Origin: Spartinivicinus poritis
GTDB taxonomy: Bacteria > Pseudomonadota > Gammaproteobacteria > Pseudomonadales > Zooshikellaceae
Direction: 5' to 3'
DNA: 64,000 nt
Assembly (NCBI RefSeq): GCF_028858535.1
Contig: NZ_JAPMOU010000004.1
Span: 85,473 to 149,472 of the forward strand
The notes under the pieces are model-generated. The model was not told the DNA's origin. It made no database searches and was given only the letters and a program-made list of their open reading frames with translations. How positions within the stretch are numbered: the stretch's first letter is position 1; each line of letters opens with the position of its first letter. The translations under genes were made by a program, and so were the position numbers. Positions 36,751 through 46,826 of the stretch are shown here, piece after piece.

Positions 36751-38529
36751 ATGAATGGAATCATCACGCCAGCACTCAAAGTGCCAAAACAAATACGCAC
36801 CATGCTGTCTTTTGCACCAATTAATGTGCGAAAAATAGAGGCCTGGCTAAATGACTTGCCTAGAGCCAATTTAGGGATGATGTCCAAGCAGCTTTATCAT
36901 GCAGTAGTAGAGCTAAACCAACTGAAAGTCGCCCCAGAAATTCGGCAAGAAATGATGGAGTCGATTCGCCCTTCCATTTACTACGTCTGTCACCAGCTTA
37001 GCCAGCATTTTCTTGGGCAGGTTATAGTATTAAGCCCGCAGCAACGTAAAGTAGCTAATCTAGCGCTTACCCTGCTGTATCACCTCAGCACAGGTTACAA
37101 ACACATTGTGCTTGACTTACTTGCCAGAAATAAAACAGGCCAAGATCAAGCGTTATTAGCCGATGCAACTCACCGAGCCATCTCTGATATCAGTCATAAT
37201 CTATTACAAGCACTGCAGCTGTTTGCTCCCGTTCCTCAAAGCATCTGGCTAGAGCTGAATCAGCTTTACCTGCTTGCTGAACAAAAAAAAATTCTCAACC
37301 ATTTATTAGAAGACAACCAAAATACTCATCAGCACGCCATTTCAATTGCTGACTGCTACAAGCGAATTGTTATGCTTTGCTGCAGTCGCCCAAACCAAGT
37401 TCGTCAACAAAGCTTGCGTCAAATATTTCATAGCTTAGAGCTTTGGGGAAACATTATAGAAATAGCACCGGCAACCAGCCATCATGGCGAGTTTATTATC
37501 GCTGTTAACCGTGATACTGGCCCTAAACATACAGCTCTTGTCAGTGACCCAATAAGCGACAGCCATCGGATAATTAACTCTACAGAATTACGTAATAAAC
37601 TCAAAGAGTTCATCAATACTCCCTCTGGTCAACGGGCAACGCTCTCTCTCACTGTTCCAGAAGGGTTAACAGATGACCTGCTTAACCACCTAATAAAAGC
37701 CTGGGGACCACTACAAAATCGAGCTTTTAAACGAATAAGCAGCGCTGGTAGCAAGCTTATTATTACCGTAGGGCTGAGTGCGACTCATTACTACTATACG
37801 GATGAAGTTGAATTTAAAGAGTGGTTGCATGGACCGGAGCAAGACATACCTCAGAAACACCACGCTAGCGGTACAGATACCTGGTCTTCCAGCTTTGCTG
37901 CAGCAAACACCCAACGAATAACAGGCAGCAGCCATAGTACAACAGAAGGGTCAGCTGTTAACAAGCAAACAGAAAGCCAAACTAAGAAGCTGTATCCACT
38001 ATTTACAACTGACTTAATTAATAGCAGCCCTGGCGGTTACTGTGTGAACTGGCAAGGCAATCTACCTAACCAGTTACAAACGGGTGAACTTGTTGGCTTG
38101 CATGAGGACAACAGTCGCAACTGGAGCCTAGCAGTCATTCGCTGGATTAAATTACTTTCTGACCAGCAAGCACAACTGGGTATTGAATTACTGACTCCTA
38201 ATGCAAAGCCTTGTGCTGTTGCCCTGCTAAAAAAAGTGGATGATGACAGTCAGTTTATGCGAGGTTTTTTTATTCCCCCTATTAAAGCGCTATCTCAGCC
38301 AGCCAGTCTGATTACACCCAAAGTGCCCTTTCAAGTTGGTCACAAAGTTAAGCTCAGCCAAGGGGCTGATATATTTAAAGGCCAGCTTGTTCAACAAATT
38401 ACCAGTACCGGAAGCTTTTCGATGTTTGAACTTCAGGGCCAAGACACCCCTAAAGAAGATCATAAACAAACTGATAGCAAAGACGACACTAGCGATGAAG
38501 ACTTTAGCAGCTTATGGGAAATGTTATGA
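36751..38529 (+). CDS. PilZ-like protein upstream of fimX
   Basis: 592 residues, cytoplasmic. The N-terminus has the family segment WLNDLPRANLGMMSKQLYHA followed by a helical region of about 250 residues. Residues about 410-500 resemble a PilZ domain with DLINSSPGGYCV matching (D/N)-x-S-x-x-G, but the preceding RxxxR is not evident, so cyclic-di-GMP binding is uncertain. A PilZ-annotated gene occupies the same place before fimX in P. aeruginosa. A role in type IV pilus or surface signalling is inferred from position. Confidence 0.72.
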   Translation: MNGIITPALKVPKQIRTMLSFAPINVRKIEAWLNDLPRANLGMMSKQLYHAVVELNQLKVAPEIRQEMMESIRPSIYYVCHQLSQHFLGQVIVLSPQQRKVANLALTLLYHLSTGYKHIVLDLLARNKTGQDQALLADATHRAISDISHNLLQALQLFAPVPQSIWLELNQLYLLAEQKKILNHLLEDNQNTHQHAISIADCYKRIVMLCCSRPNQVRQQSLRQIFHSLELWGNIIEIAPATSHHGEFIIAVNRDTGPKHTALVSDPISDSHRIINSTELRNKLKEFINTPSGQRATLSLTVPEGLTDDLLNHLIKAWGPLQNRAFKRISSAGSKLIITVGLSATHYYYTDEVEFKEWLHGPEQDIPQKHHASGTDTWSSSFAAANTQRITGSSHSTTEGSAVNKQTESQTKKLYPLFTTDLINSSPGGYCVNWQGNLPNQLQTGELVGLHEDNSRNWSLAVIRWIKLLSDQQAQLGIELLTPNAKPCAVALLKKVDDDSQFMRGFFIPPIKALSQPASLITPKVPFQVGHKVKLSQGADIFKGQLVQQITSTGSFSMFELQGQDTPKEDHKQTDSKDDTSDEDFSSLWEML

Positions 38530-38942
38530 AAATATAACTATAGTCAAGGAGAGTGATTTTTAGGGACGAGTTAATTATCAGCTAACAAGATACAGGCACG
38601 ACTATACCAAAGAAAGAGGTCTATATACCAATGAGAGGGGGGTTAGCAGCTCTTTATTGAGACATGAGTAAAAAACATAAAATCAAATCATTTATCATTT
38701 AAACTGTGATGAGTATTATGTTAGTTTCGTGAAGCAGCACCGCTGTGCGATACCTCATATAGATACTGGCTTTATTCTCATAAACAAGGCCACCATAGCC
38801 CCTAATACAGCACATGCAGTGGCTATATGGAACAACTGTAACAAGACAACAAGCGTTAGACCATTAATGACGTATAACCCGGCATTTTGGTTCTTTAATG
38901 CCAAATGCTGGCCTTGAAGTACACCTTTAACTTGAAGCAACT
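38530..38942. other. Intergenic region upstream of fimX
   Basis: 413 bp. No gene I would defend. Short frames exist on both strands at about 38729-38940; the minus one would encode a hydrophobic peptide from a TTG start without a ribosome-binding site. Confidence 0.4.
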
Positions 38943-41027
38943 ATGCAAAACGACAGTAATACAATTCGCTTATTGATCGTCGAAGCCTCTCAAAATGAAG
39001 CTGAGCAGATGGTTAGCCTATTTCGCAATGCCGGCCAAGCCACACGGGCCCACCGGGTTACCTCTATTGACGACTTAGAAGAGACCATTCAAACCCAAAC
39101 CTGGGATCTGTTACTGGCGAGTCATCCTATGGATGAAATTAATGCTGATACTGCCAATGAAACTATCAACCGCCTCAATAAAGATATTCCTATTATTTTA
39201 ATGAAAGATGAGTATCAAAAAGAGACCTTTACAGATGCATTAAAAGCAGGCTTTAGGGACGTTGTACTGTATAACGAGGAAGAACGTTTAGTCTTAGTCG
39301 CTAACCGAGAGTTACAAAACCTAGAAAACCGTCGTCAACGCCGCTTGGCTGAAGTGAGCTTGCGCGAAACGGAAAAGCGTTGTCAGCTACTGCTCAATAG
39401 TTCAATGGATGCCATTGCCTATGTTCATGAAGGAATGCATATTTACGCAAACCAATCCTATGTCGACTTATTTGGTTACCCCGATGCAGATGACCTAGCC
39501 TGCGTCCCTATTATTGACATGGTGGCATCAGAAGATTTAGCTGAATTTAAACGCTTTTTAAAAAATTATCAGTCTACTGAGAATGCCTCTGATGAACTGG
39601 CATGCCACGGCATAAAAGAAAATGGTGAAAAATTTAAAGCGAAAATAAGCTTTTCACCTGCCACTTTTGATGGTGAACCCTGCACCCAAATCGTTATTCG
39701 GGTAGACCAAGGTAATGCCGAGTTAGAAGAAAAACTGAAAGAGATCAGCACCCAAGACCTGCTAACCGGTTTATATAATCAACAATACTTTTCTGAGCAA
39801 CTAGATAAATCCATTGACCGCGCTGTTGGTGGTAAAGGTAATGCGGCTGTATTTTATGTCACCCTGGATAGTTTTGATAAAATTCGTACTGAAATGGGTA
39901 TATCCGATGCCGATTTAGTGCTTGCTGATTTTGGTACGTTGTTAAAAGAGCATATACCTGCACCAAACATCTTGGCTCGCTCTGGTGATGATTTATTCTT
40001 AGCCCTAATCCCTACAGATAACCAAACTGAACTATCCACACTTGCTACCAAAGTGAATAAAAGCGTTGAAGACCACCTTTCCGAAGTTGGCGGTAAAACA
40101 GCACAAACCACCTGTAGTATTGGTATTACCATTATTAATGAGACAACCGCTAAAGCCAAAGATATTTTAGCCCGCGCCCAACGAGCCCGAGAAAAAGTAC
40201 TGGACAAAGGCGGCAATAATTATCACTTCCATACTGCTAAAGATGACTTGGAAGAACAGGCTATCGAAGGCAATGTCATTGCCATGATTCAAAAGGCGTT
40301 GCAAGACAACTCCTTTAAATTGCTGTTCCAGCCTGTCATCAGCTTACGGGGGGACAGTGAAGAACACTATGAAGTATTGTTAAGGTTAATCAACCCCAAT
40401 GGCGAAGAAGTCCCACCCAAAGAGTTTTTAGATGCCGCAGAAAAGTCGCAAATGGCAACTAAAATTGATCGATGGGTGATTTTACAATCAGTAAAATTAT
40501 TAGCCTCTCACCGAGCAAAAGGTCATAAAACCAGACTATTTATCCATTTAAGTTCATCATCTATACAAGATAAAACCCTCCTACCTTGGGTCAGCGTAGC
40601 ACTAAAAGCGGCAAGGTTACCGGGGGACTCAATAATCTTCCAGCTTACCGAAGAAGATGCCACCACTTACATGAAACAAGCCAAGGAGCTGACCAAAGCA
40701 ATCGATGAGCTACGCTGCAAAGTGTCAATTACCCACTTTGGCTGTGCCATCAATCCATTTACTACCCTAAAACATTTAACCGTCCATTATGTAAAAGTCG
40801 ATGGCAGCTTCTCTGGTGATATTGGCAACCCAGAAACCCAAGAAAATTTAAAAACCATGATCAGTTCATTACAAGGGCAAGGCAAGCTCACCATTGTTCC
40901 CATGGTAGAAAACGCCACCATGCTAGCAACCCTTTGGCAAGCCGGTGTTAATTATATTCAGGGGTATTACCTACAAGGCCCAACCGCCGAAATGGATTAT
41001 GATTTTACGAGTGATGAGGATGAGTAA
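38943..41027 (+). CDS. fimX: FimX, REC-PAS-GGDEF-EAL cyclic-di-GMP effector
   Basis: 694 residues with the FimX architecture: a REC-like domain (about 5-125, opening NTIRLLIVEASQNEAEQMVS), a PAS domain (about 140-255), a GGDEF domain (about 265-430) and an EAL domain (about 440-690). GGDEF is degenerate (ARSGDDLFLAL) and EAL reads YEVLLRL, as expected for FimX, which binds cyclic di-GMP through EAL instead of making or hydrolysing it and controls type IV pilus assembly. The PilZ-type gene before and serB 7.4 kb after it match pseudomonad order. Confidence 0.93.
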   Translation: MQNDSNTIRLLIVEASQNEAEQMVSLFRNAGQATRAHRVTSIDDLEETIQTQTWDLLLASHPMDEINADTANETINRLNKDIPIILMKDEYQKETFTDALKAGFRDVVLYNEEERLVLVANRELQNLENRRQRRLAEVSLRETEKRCQLLLNSSMDAIAYVHEGMHIYANQSYVDLFGYPDADDLACVPIIDMVASEDLAEFKRFLKNYQSTENASDELACHGIKENGEKFKAKISFSPATFDGEPCTQIVIRVDQGNAELEEKLKEISTQDLLTGLYNQQYFSEQLDKSIDRAVGGKGNAAVFYVTLDSFDKIRTEMGISDADLVLADFGTLLKEHIPAPNILARSGDDLFLALIPTDNQTELSTLATKVNKSVEDHLSEVGGKTAQTTCSIGITIINETTAKAKDILARAQRAREKVLDKGGNNYHFHTAKDDLEEQAIEGNVIAMIQKALQDNSFKLLFQPVISLRGDSEEHYEVLLRLINPNGEEVPPKEFLDAAEKSQMATKIDRWVILQSVKLLASHRAKGHKTRLFIHLSSSSIQDKTLLPWVSVALKAARLPGDSIIFQLTEEDATTYMKQAKELTKAIDELRCKVSITHFGCAINPFTTLKHLTVHYVKVDGSFSGDIGNPETQENLKTMISSLQGQGKLTIVPMVENATMLATLWQAGVNYIQGYYLQGPTAEMDYDFTSDEDE

Positions 41028-41053
41028 AATATAGTTATACTTTCGTTGTTAGT

Positions 41054-41080
41054 AAAAACCCAGCAAAGCTGGGTTTTTTT
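41054..41080 (+). terminator. Intrinsic terminator after fimX
   Basis: AAAAACCCAGC pairs with GCTGGGTTTTT around AAA and runs into seven T residues; a textbook rho-independent terminator 27 bp after the stop. Confidence 0.93.
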
Positions 41081-41364
41081 ATAACTAATAAATCCTATCT
41101 ATAAATAGAATTATTTAACTTTACACATACTACAAAACAACAACCCCGCAAATATAACGACATTAGCGATTAATATTCTTAATCGTTCCCATTAAAATTA
41201 TTTAATCCCACAAAGGCACTTTGTCAAAGAAGTTTTCCTACAATCGATGTAAAGTTTATTCATATCTACGTCACTTGTAGGATACCAATATGAACAGCAT
41301 TTAGTGCAACATAAGTTAAAAACCAGTTATCAAAATTATTTTTAACTACACTCAGGAAAGCTTT

Positions 41365-43233
41365 GTGAATAAATTATCTATTATTATCGCCTTATTAATA
41401 TCTGGAACAGCATCTGCAAATAAAATTATTTTCCCTGATGATAAACCTATCATTTTTCCAGATGACAGCACCTCAACTCAATCTAGTGACAACAATCAAA
41501 CAAATCACCCTTCGAATGTATCTAAGCCTTTATTAATAAACCCACGTCCTCATAGTTTGGATGATATTAATAACCAAATAGGAAAAATATTCCTTTCACA
41601 ACATCATAAAGAAACAGCGGCTGTTGCTAAAGAACTAGAGCAAATTGGTACTACAGAAGGATTTACCGTTGAGCTAACCAATGATGGTGAATTATGGGCT
41701 GAAGATAATAAATGGATGTCCGCCGATGGAACACACATTTATCAACCTGTTAAAGCACTAGAAGGCGGAGATAAAGATGACTTAGCCGCGTTTACTACCG
41801 CATTACCTTCTGACTCTCCAGGTTATATTCGTGAAGGCCACCATAGTTTCGGTTGGAAAGAAATGTTTGGCGTTCGTAGTGAAAACTTAAGAAGAGCAAA
41901 AGTTCTAGCAGATAAAATTGGTGCCAAAATTGAGAAAGCATACTCAGTCATTGATGGCGGCAACATGTTAATAGGTAAAAAAGCCAATGGCGAAACCTAT
42001 GCTATTGTTGGTCGAGATTCAGTATTAGCAACCACCGTATTACATAATGAGCTTACCCCTGAAAGAATTGATGCCAAAAAAGGTGAGTTAAAAGCAAGAA
42101 ACAGACTTTACTTTGCTCCTTTTGACAGCCCACCACTTGGTACTATATATGGCCCAGATATCAATGTTGATATCAAGCTACTGGAACTAACTAACTATCT
42201 ACCAGCCAATGCAGACCAGAATACAAAAGAAACCACAGCTGAAAACTACAGAACACGCGTATATTTTTCTGGGTCAGATAGAGATCAAATTAAAAAAGAA
42301 GCACAGAAAGTAAAGCTTTCTTCTACTCAGATGGATACGTTAGTTTCACTCTTTGCGCAAACTCATCATAACAACTTTAACTTTGATTTAAATAATCCAA
42401 GTGAGCGCAAAGAAGCAGAAGAAGAAGTTAAAATGGAGCTTGCCAAAGTTAAAGTTGTCATGTCGAAAAAGCCACTTTATTCTGAAGAACAAGTTCAACA
42501 ACAAATGGCGACTATGCACTTCGATGGGGTTGAAGTTGATCAAACTATCACTCAGTTAGAAACTGGCAGCTATCTCGACAAAAATAAAGATGTTTTTTAT
42601 AAAGAAACAGCGGCAAAGAAGTTTTTAGCCATGAATGAACTAACTAAAAACATAATGGCAAAAGAGCTTGGTGTTAAAAGAAACAACCTAGTCATCATTG
42701 CTCAACCAGGCTTTCATGTTGACATGCACTTACGCCCATTAAGAACAGGAGAAGTAATGATACATGACCCAGAAATAACACTACGCCTAGTAAACATCAC
42801 CATAAGAAATACACCTGAGACCGATCCATATTACCCAGAGCTACAAGAAGCGAAGAAGAATGTAGAAAAAGAAAAAAACACCCTACAACCACTGTATGAC
42901 AAAATTGCTCAGCAGCTGTCAACCGCTGGTTTACAGGTTAACAAAGCACCTGGTGTATTTCAGACAGGTAAACGAGAAGTTAACTTCATGAACGGTATAA
43001 CAGGTTCAGGGGCAAGCGGAGCTTTTTATATTACCAACGCCTCAAGTATCAAACTATTTAATGAAGCCTTTGCTTACTTTATGCAAGGCCAAGGAATAAC
43101 TAAAACCTACTTCATCGGCCAAGATAATGCAAAAGACATATCAAGGTTTGGTAAAAAAGGAGAAAATGTTGCTGAGCTTTTATTAAGAAGGCAAGGTGGA
43201 TTAGACTGTATTACTACACATATCGCTAAATAG
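41365..43233 (+). CDS. Secreted deiminase-like protein (guanidino-modifying enzyme fold)
   Basis: 622 residues with a signal peptide (1-19) and a proline/asparagine-rich linker. Three elements fit the agmatine/peptidyl-arginine deiminase superfamily: SVIDGGNMLIG (substrate acid after a GG loop), GFHVDMHLRPL (catalytic H-x-D) and, eight residues from the end, GGLDCITTH with Cys615, equivalent to the G-G-x-H-C-x-T nucleophile site. Agmatine deiminases have about 360 residues; the extra 200 lie between the GGN and HVD elements and are helical and charged. The GTG start has AGGAAAG upstream. A secreted enzyme acting on arginine or arginyl residues is likely; the substrate is unknown. Confidence 0.62.
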   Translation: MNKLSIIIALLISGTASANKIIFPDDKPIIFPDDSTSTQSSDNNQTNHPSNVSKPLLINPRPHSLDDINNQIGKIFLSQHHKETAAVAKELEQIGTTEGFTVELTNDGELWAEDNKWMSADGTHIYQPVKALEGGDKDDLAAFTTALPSDSPGYIREGHHSFGWKEMFGVRSENLRRAKVLADKIGAKIEKAYSVIDGGNMLIGKKANGETYAIVGRDSVLATTVLHNELTPERIDAKKGELKARNRLYFAPFDSPPLGTIYGPDINVDIKLLELTNYLPANADQNTKETTAENYRTRVYFSGSDRDQIKKEAQKVKLSSTQMDTLVSLFAQTHHNNFNFDLNNPSERKEAEEEVKMELAKVKVVMSKKPLYSEEQVQQQMATMHFDGVEVDQTITQLETGSYLDKNKDVFYKETAAKKFLAMNELTKNIMAKELGVKRNNLVIIAQPGFHVDMHLRPLRTGEVMIHDPEITLRLVNITIRNTPETDPYYPELQEAKKNVEKEKNTLQPLYDKIAQQLSTAGLQVNKAPGVFQTGKREVNFMNGITGSGASGAFYITNASSIKLFNEAFAYFMQGQGITKTYFIGQDNAKDISRFGKKGENVAELLLRRQGGLDCITTHIAK

Positions 43234-43358
43234 TTCCCCCCCCTAAAACATTGTCTTTATTATTTATCCTGTGTATGCGCAGCTCAAAATATACAGGGTA
43301 AATACTCACACTCCCCAAACCTAGACCTTTGAAAGAAAACTATTTTTACATTCATAAA

Positions 43359-43375
43359 ATGTTATGTTATAACAT
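43359..43375. promoter_or_regulatory. Zur-box palindrome upstream of the di-haem peroxidase gene
   Basis: ATGTTAT-GTT-ATAACAT, a perfect 7-3-7 palindrome matching the core of the gammaproteobacterial Zur consensus (AATGTTATAnTATAACATT). It ends 91 bp before the peroxidase start. Confidence 0.7.
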
Positions 43376-43466
43376 ACAAAAAAGATTCTGAGTGGAACGT
43401 TTTCAACGGACTAAGCGCTTACCTCTGAACATAAGTACATAGCTAATAATTTATAGATAGGGACAA

Positions 43467-44840
43467 ATGAATAAAACTTATTTAGCTGCTAAAGTGGCTG
43501 TAATATGTCTTTCAGTTTCATCATGGAAGTTATTTGGCGCAGGTATTTCAGAAACGCCAGATATTATTTTAAAGAGCCATATCGAAACTCATGGCATACA
43601 GCCATTAAAATTAAAAAAAATCACCAACCCAGATAAAATCGAGCTAGGTAGATTACTTTTTTTCGATAAAATATTGAGTGGAAATAAAGACATATCCTGT
43701 GCAACCTGCCACCATCCTATATTGAGTGGGGGAGATGCGAGATCCTTACCTATTGGAACAGGAGGAACTGGGCTTGGCCATACTAGAATAAAAGGCAAAA
43801 CTAGAGAACTTATCCCTCGCAATGCTCCAGAGATTTTCAATAGAGGTATGAAACAATGGAAAACAATGTTTTGGGATGGTCGAGTGGCTGTCAATGCCGT
43901 TGGGGATTTTAGTTCACCAGCTAAAGGGCTACTGCCAGATAACTTAGACAACCTTCTCGCTGTACAAGCCTTGTTTCCCCCAACTTCTCGTGATGAAATG
44001 AGGGGCCAGGCAGGTGATGTAGATGTTTTGGGAGAGCTTAATGAATTGGCTGAGTTCCAACCTGCATTTAAAGGTGACACCAGTCATCTACCTAAAATTT
44101 GGCATGGCATTACCCAAAGGGTTTTAGAATATAGTGAATATCGTACACTTCTAAAAAAAGCCTACCCGACAACCCCATTAGATGAGATTGGCATTCAACA
44201 TCTGGCAAACGCACTAGCAGCATTTGAAATTGATGGATTTTCTTTCAACGACGCTCCTTGGGATCGATATGTTGCAGGAGATATAAATGCTTTAAGCTTG
44301 AAGGAAAAGCTTGGCGCCAATTTATTTTTTGGTAAGGGCAACTGTGCAAGCTGTCATAGTGGACCTTTATTTACCGACCAAAAATTCTATAACCTTGCTG
44401 TCCCCCAAATTGGGCCTGGTAAAAATAAATACCACGAAGACCTGGGACGCTACCATGAAACCGAAGATGTATACGACTTATTTGCATTTAGAACGCCGCC
44501 TCTGAGAAATGTCGAACTAACAGGCCCATGGATGCATAATGGCGCTTATAATAATCTGAGATCGATTATAAAGCATCACTTAATACCAGGTATTTCACTT
44601 TGGTACTATGATTCCAACCAACTCCCCCCATTAGAAAGAAGCCAACTACATAATAATTACGATTTACAAATTCTAATGGAGCTCTTTATTTCACGAGAGC
44701 TAAATCAAATTGGTTACCTTAGCTCGAAAGAAATTGACCTTGTGGTTGCATTTTTGAAAAGCTTAACATCAGAATCTGCTAGAGATTTAGAAGACTTGAT
44801 CCCTGTCAGCGTACCGAGTGATTTACCGGTTAGCGACTAA
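43467..44840 (+). CDS. Di-haem cytochrome c peroxidase/MauG-family protein
   Basis: 457 residues, exported (signal about 1-25). Two haem c sites are present: CATCHHP (Cys78, Cys81, His82) and CASCHSG near residue 295. GPWMHNGAYNNLRSII is the C-terminal family segment. Such periplasmic proteins reduce hydrogen peroxide or, in MauG relatives, oxidise protein side chains. A Zur-box palindrome lies upstream, so it may be induced by zinc limitation. Confidence 0.9.
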   Translation: MNKTYLAAKVAVICLSVSSWKLFGAGISETPDIILKSHIETHGIQPLKLKKITNPDKIELGRLLFFDKILSGNKDISCATCHHPILSGGDARSLPIGTGGTGLGHTRIKGKTRELIPRNAPEIFNRGMKQWKTMFWDGRVAVNAVGDFSSPAKGLLPDNLDNLLAVQALFPPTSRDEMRGQAGDVDVLGELNELAEFQPAFKGDTSHLPKIWHGITQRVLEYSEYRTLLKKAYPTTPLDEIGIQHLANALAAFEIDGFSFNDAPWDRYVAGDINALSLKEKLGANLFFGKGNCASCHSGPLFTDQKFYNLAVPQIGPGKNKYHEDLGRYHETEDVYDLFAFRTPPLRNVELTGPWMHNGAYNNLRSIIKHHLIPGISLWYYDSNQLPPLERSQLHNNYDLQILMELFISRELNQIGYLSSKEIDLVVAFLKSLTSESARDLEDLIPVSVPSDLPVSD

Positions 44841-44947
44841 TTATAAAATTATTAATAAAGAAGCTGGAAGTATAGATTTTACTGTTAATGATAGGATAGT
44901 TTTCCTGTCACTATAAGAAAATCTAAAAAAACTAACATAATGGTACA

Positions 44948-45111
44948 GGCCTATTAACACTATTAGACTCACCACTGCCGTAGACTATTTTTTCGTCCAG
45001 CAAGGCACAAAAAATGCCGTGTAGTCATTCTACATAAATGGCTTGTAACAAAGCTGGGCGGGAATATAATCTCGGCCCGAAGGGTGATGATCCAAATAGT
45101 GTTAACAGGCC
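44948..45111. mobile_element. MITE-like inverted-repeat element
   Basis: A 164-bp non-coding element between two convergent genes. The left end GGCCTATTAACACTATT and the right end AATAGTGTTAACAGGCC are inverted copies with one mismatch, and similarity continues weakly for another 10 bases. I find no clear target duplication. Confidence 0.6.
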
Positions 45112-45273
45112 CTAAAAAATTAAAATATAAAAGCCCTAGTACCACTCATCAATAGACTTCAACTAAGACCTCAAAAACACAATACTCATTTTACTTAAAT
45201 ACTACAATTACTGACTTTAATTTAAGTGGACTTTGCGAAAATTAGGCAGTCTAAAGTAATACACATAGGCTGA

Positions 45274-46281
45274 CTAGAATAAGTGCTGATGAGAAGAGGT
45301 AGTTAATGTAGCACTATATAAGCTCCAACCCAGAAAAACTAAAAAAACGCCACCTATGCAACGAAGATAGTTGGATATAGATAGTCTAGGATAAAAACTT
45401 ATTTTATTAGATCTAGCCACAAGTCGCTCTAACTTAGATCGCGCCAAATGCGCAGCAATAGCAACTACACTAACTAACAGACCAGTACCTAAACCCATCA
45501 TAAGTGCAGCAATCACTCCATAGAAATAAACGCCTACCAAATGCGCATAGATTAAAACTACGATAGCACCTGAGCAAGGACGAAACCCCATAGACAAGAT
45601 CACTGTGAGAGTTCGCCATAGTGATTGATTCTCCTCTGGCACATGTGCGTGAGAACAGCCACAACCAGAGTCATGGTGATGAGTATGACTATTATGTGAA
45701 TGGCTATCTGAATCACTATGCGAATAATGATAATGATCTGAATGCTTACTCGCATGACGAAGTTTTCTTAATCGATGAATTGAAGTGCTAACCAGCGTCA
45801 ATCCAAGCATGATAATCATGAAGTAACTAACAACTGCCACGTTATTTCCATAATCTTTCACCTCAGCCAAATTAAATTTGAGAACTATTGCAAGGGCACT
45901 CACTAGACCAATAGCAATACACGACTGAAGCATGGCGGCTGATAGTGATATAAAAATACCCTTCCACATGCTTTCTTTATGCGTGCCTAAATAAGTTAAA
46001 ATGACTGCCTTACCGTGACCAGGGCCAACGGCATGAAAAGCACCGTAAAAAAAACTAAAGGCAACTAGAGCTCCTCCATAATTAAAAGCATTTTCAGATA
46101 CTGCTCTAATATGACTAGCTAACAAGGCATGAAGTGTTTTGTGCATTTCAGCCACAGTAATTACAAAGGTATCCCAACTGTTATACACTGTGATCACAAT
46201 TAGTAGTAGTGAAAGACCGAGTACTATTTTCAAGATCACTCTAGAAGGCTTGGAAGTAATGACGTTATTCAGTGAGTTCAT
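45274..46281 (-). CDS. NicO/RcnA-family metal transporter
   Basis: 335 residues with six or more membrane helices. The first conserved helix contains GAFHAVGPGHGKAVILTYLG and a second GFRPCSGAIVVLIYAHLVG, both NicO signatures. The cytoplasmic loop (about 185-225) is His-rich (HSDHYHYSHSDSDSHSHNSH and more, plus CGC). The family moves nickel or cobalt, but the position 9 bp after a Zur-like regulator gene and a Zur box suggests a zinc-responsive, possibly zinc-moving, member. Confidence 0.88.
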   Translation of the reverse strand: MNSLNNVITSKPSRVILKIVLGLSLLLIVITVYNSWDTFVITVAEMHKTLHALLASHIRAVSENAFNYGGALVAFSFFYGAFHAVGPGHGKAVILTYLGTHKESMWKGIFISLSAAMLQSCIAIGLVSALAIVLKFNLAEVKDYGNNVAVVSYFMIIMLGLTLVSTSIHRLRKLRHASKHSDHYHYSHSDSDSHSHNSHTHHHDSGCGCSHAHVPEENQSLWRTLTVILSMGFRPCSGAIVVLIYAHLVGVYFYGVIAALMMGLGTGLLVSVVAIAAHLARSKLERLVARSNKISFYPRLSISNYLRCIGGVFLVFLGWSLYSATLTTSSHQHLF

Positions 46282-46290
46282 ATCAAAAGT

Positions 46291-46755
46291 TTATTTATTA
46301 GATTCATTGCTCCAGTCGTCGCAAAGGCAGCTGACTTCAAGCTGAGGACTAATTAGCTTGAACCCCGACACTTGTGCAATAGCTTGCATGTCAATGATTG
46401 CCGACTGTTTGATGTTAAGTTCTTTAACTTTTCTGCAATTCCCACAAACCAGAAATTGAGACACATGATGGTTATGATTAGCGTCAATTTATGAACATGC
46501 TACATACTTACTCTCCAGCTTAAGCTTGTGAACTAGATGCTGTTTCTCTAAAAACTCTAGAATGCGATAAACCAACATGACAGGGATGATTGCGTCAGAC
46601 TCTTCTTTGTAAAAGTCCACCAAATCATAAGCTGAAAGCGCCTTGTCAGATTTGACAGGCCCCGCCAATACCTGCTTCCTTTTCACAGTCAAACAAACGT
46701 CGTTCGCTTGACAACCTTGATCCGCACTTCGAATGACCGTTTCAACTTTGTTCAT
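46291..46755 (-). pseudogene. zur: Zur/Fur-family regulator interrupted by an in-frame stop
   Basis: The first 88 codons give the winged-helix domain (LTVKRKQVLAG, SAYDLVDFYKEESDAIIPV, then MLVYRILEFLEKQHLVHKLK). After KYVACS comes a TAA at about 46489-46491, then the same frame continues without further stops as IDANHNHHVSQFLVCGNCRK and ends SCLCDDWSNESNK. HNHHVSQFLVCGNC and CLCDDW hold the zinc ligands of the dimerisation domain. So one nonsense codon splits an otherwise intact Zur-type protein of about 154 residues. Either a recent pseudogene, a sequencing error, or a read-through stop. Confidence 0.78.
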
Positions 46756-46826
46756 ACTTTACGAGTCGATTTAAGCTGCAATTTATTTAATGGAGTTTAA
46801 AGAATATGGCCAATCAGACATATGTT

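Noticed and set aside
38755..38940. Minus-strand 61-codon hydrophobic frame upstream of fimX
   Set aside because: Only a TTG start without a Shine-Dalgarno sequence, and it overlaps the region needed for the fimX promoter.
45000..45110. Hairpin-rich DNA between the peroxidase and NicO genes as a riboswitch or sRNA
   Set aside because: Better explained as the interior of the inverted-repeat element; no promoter or terminator of its own is visible.
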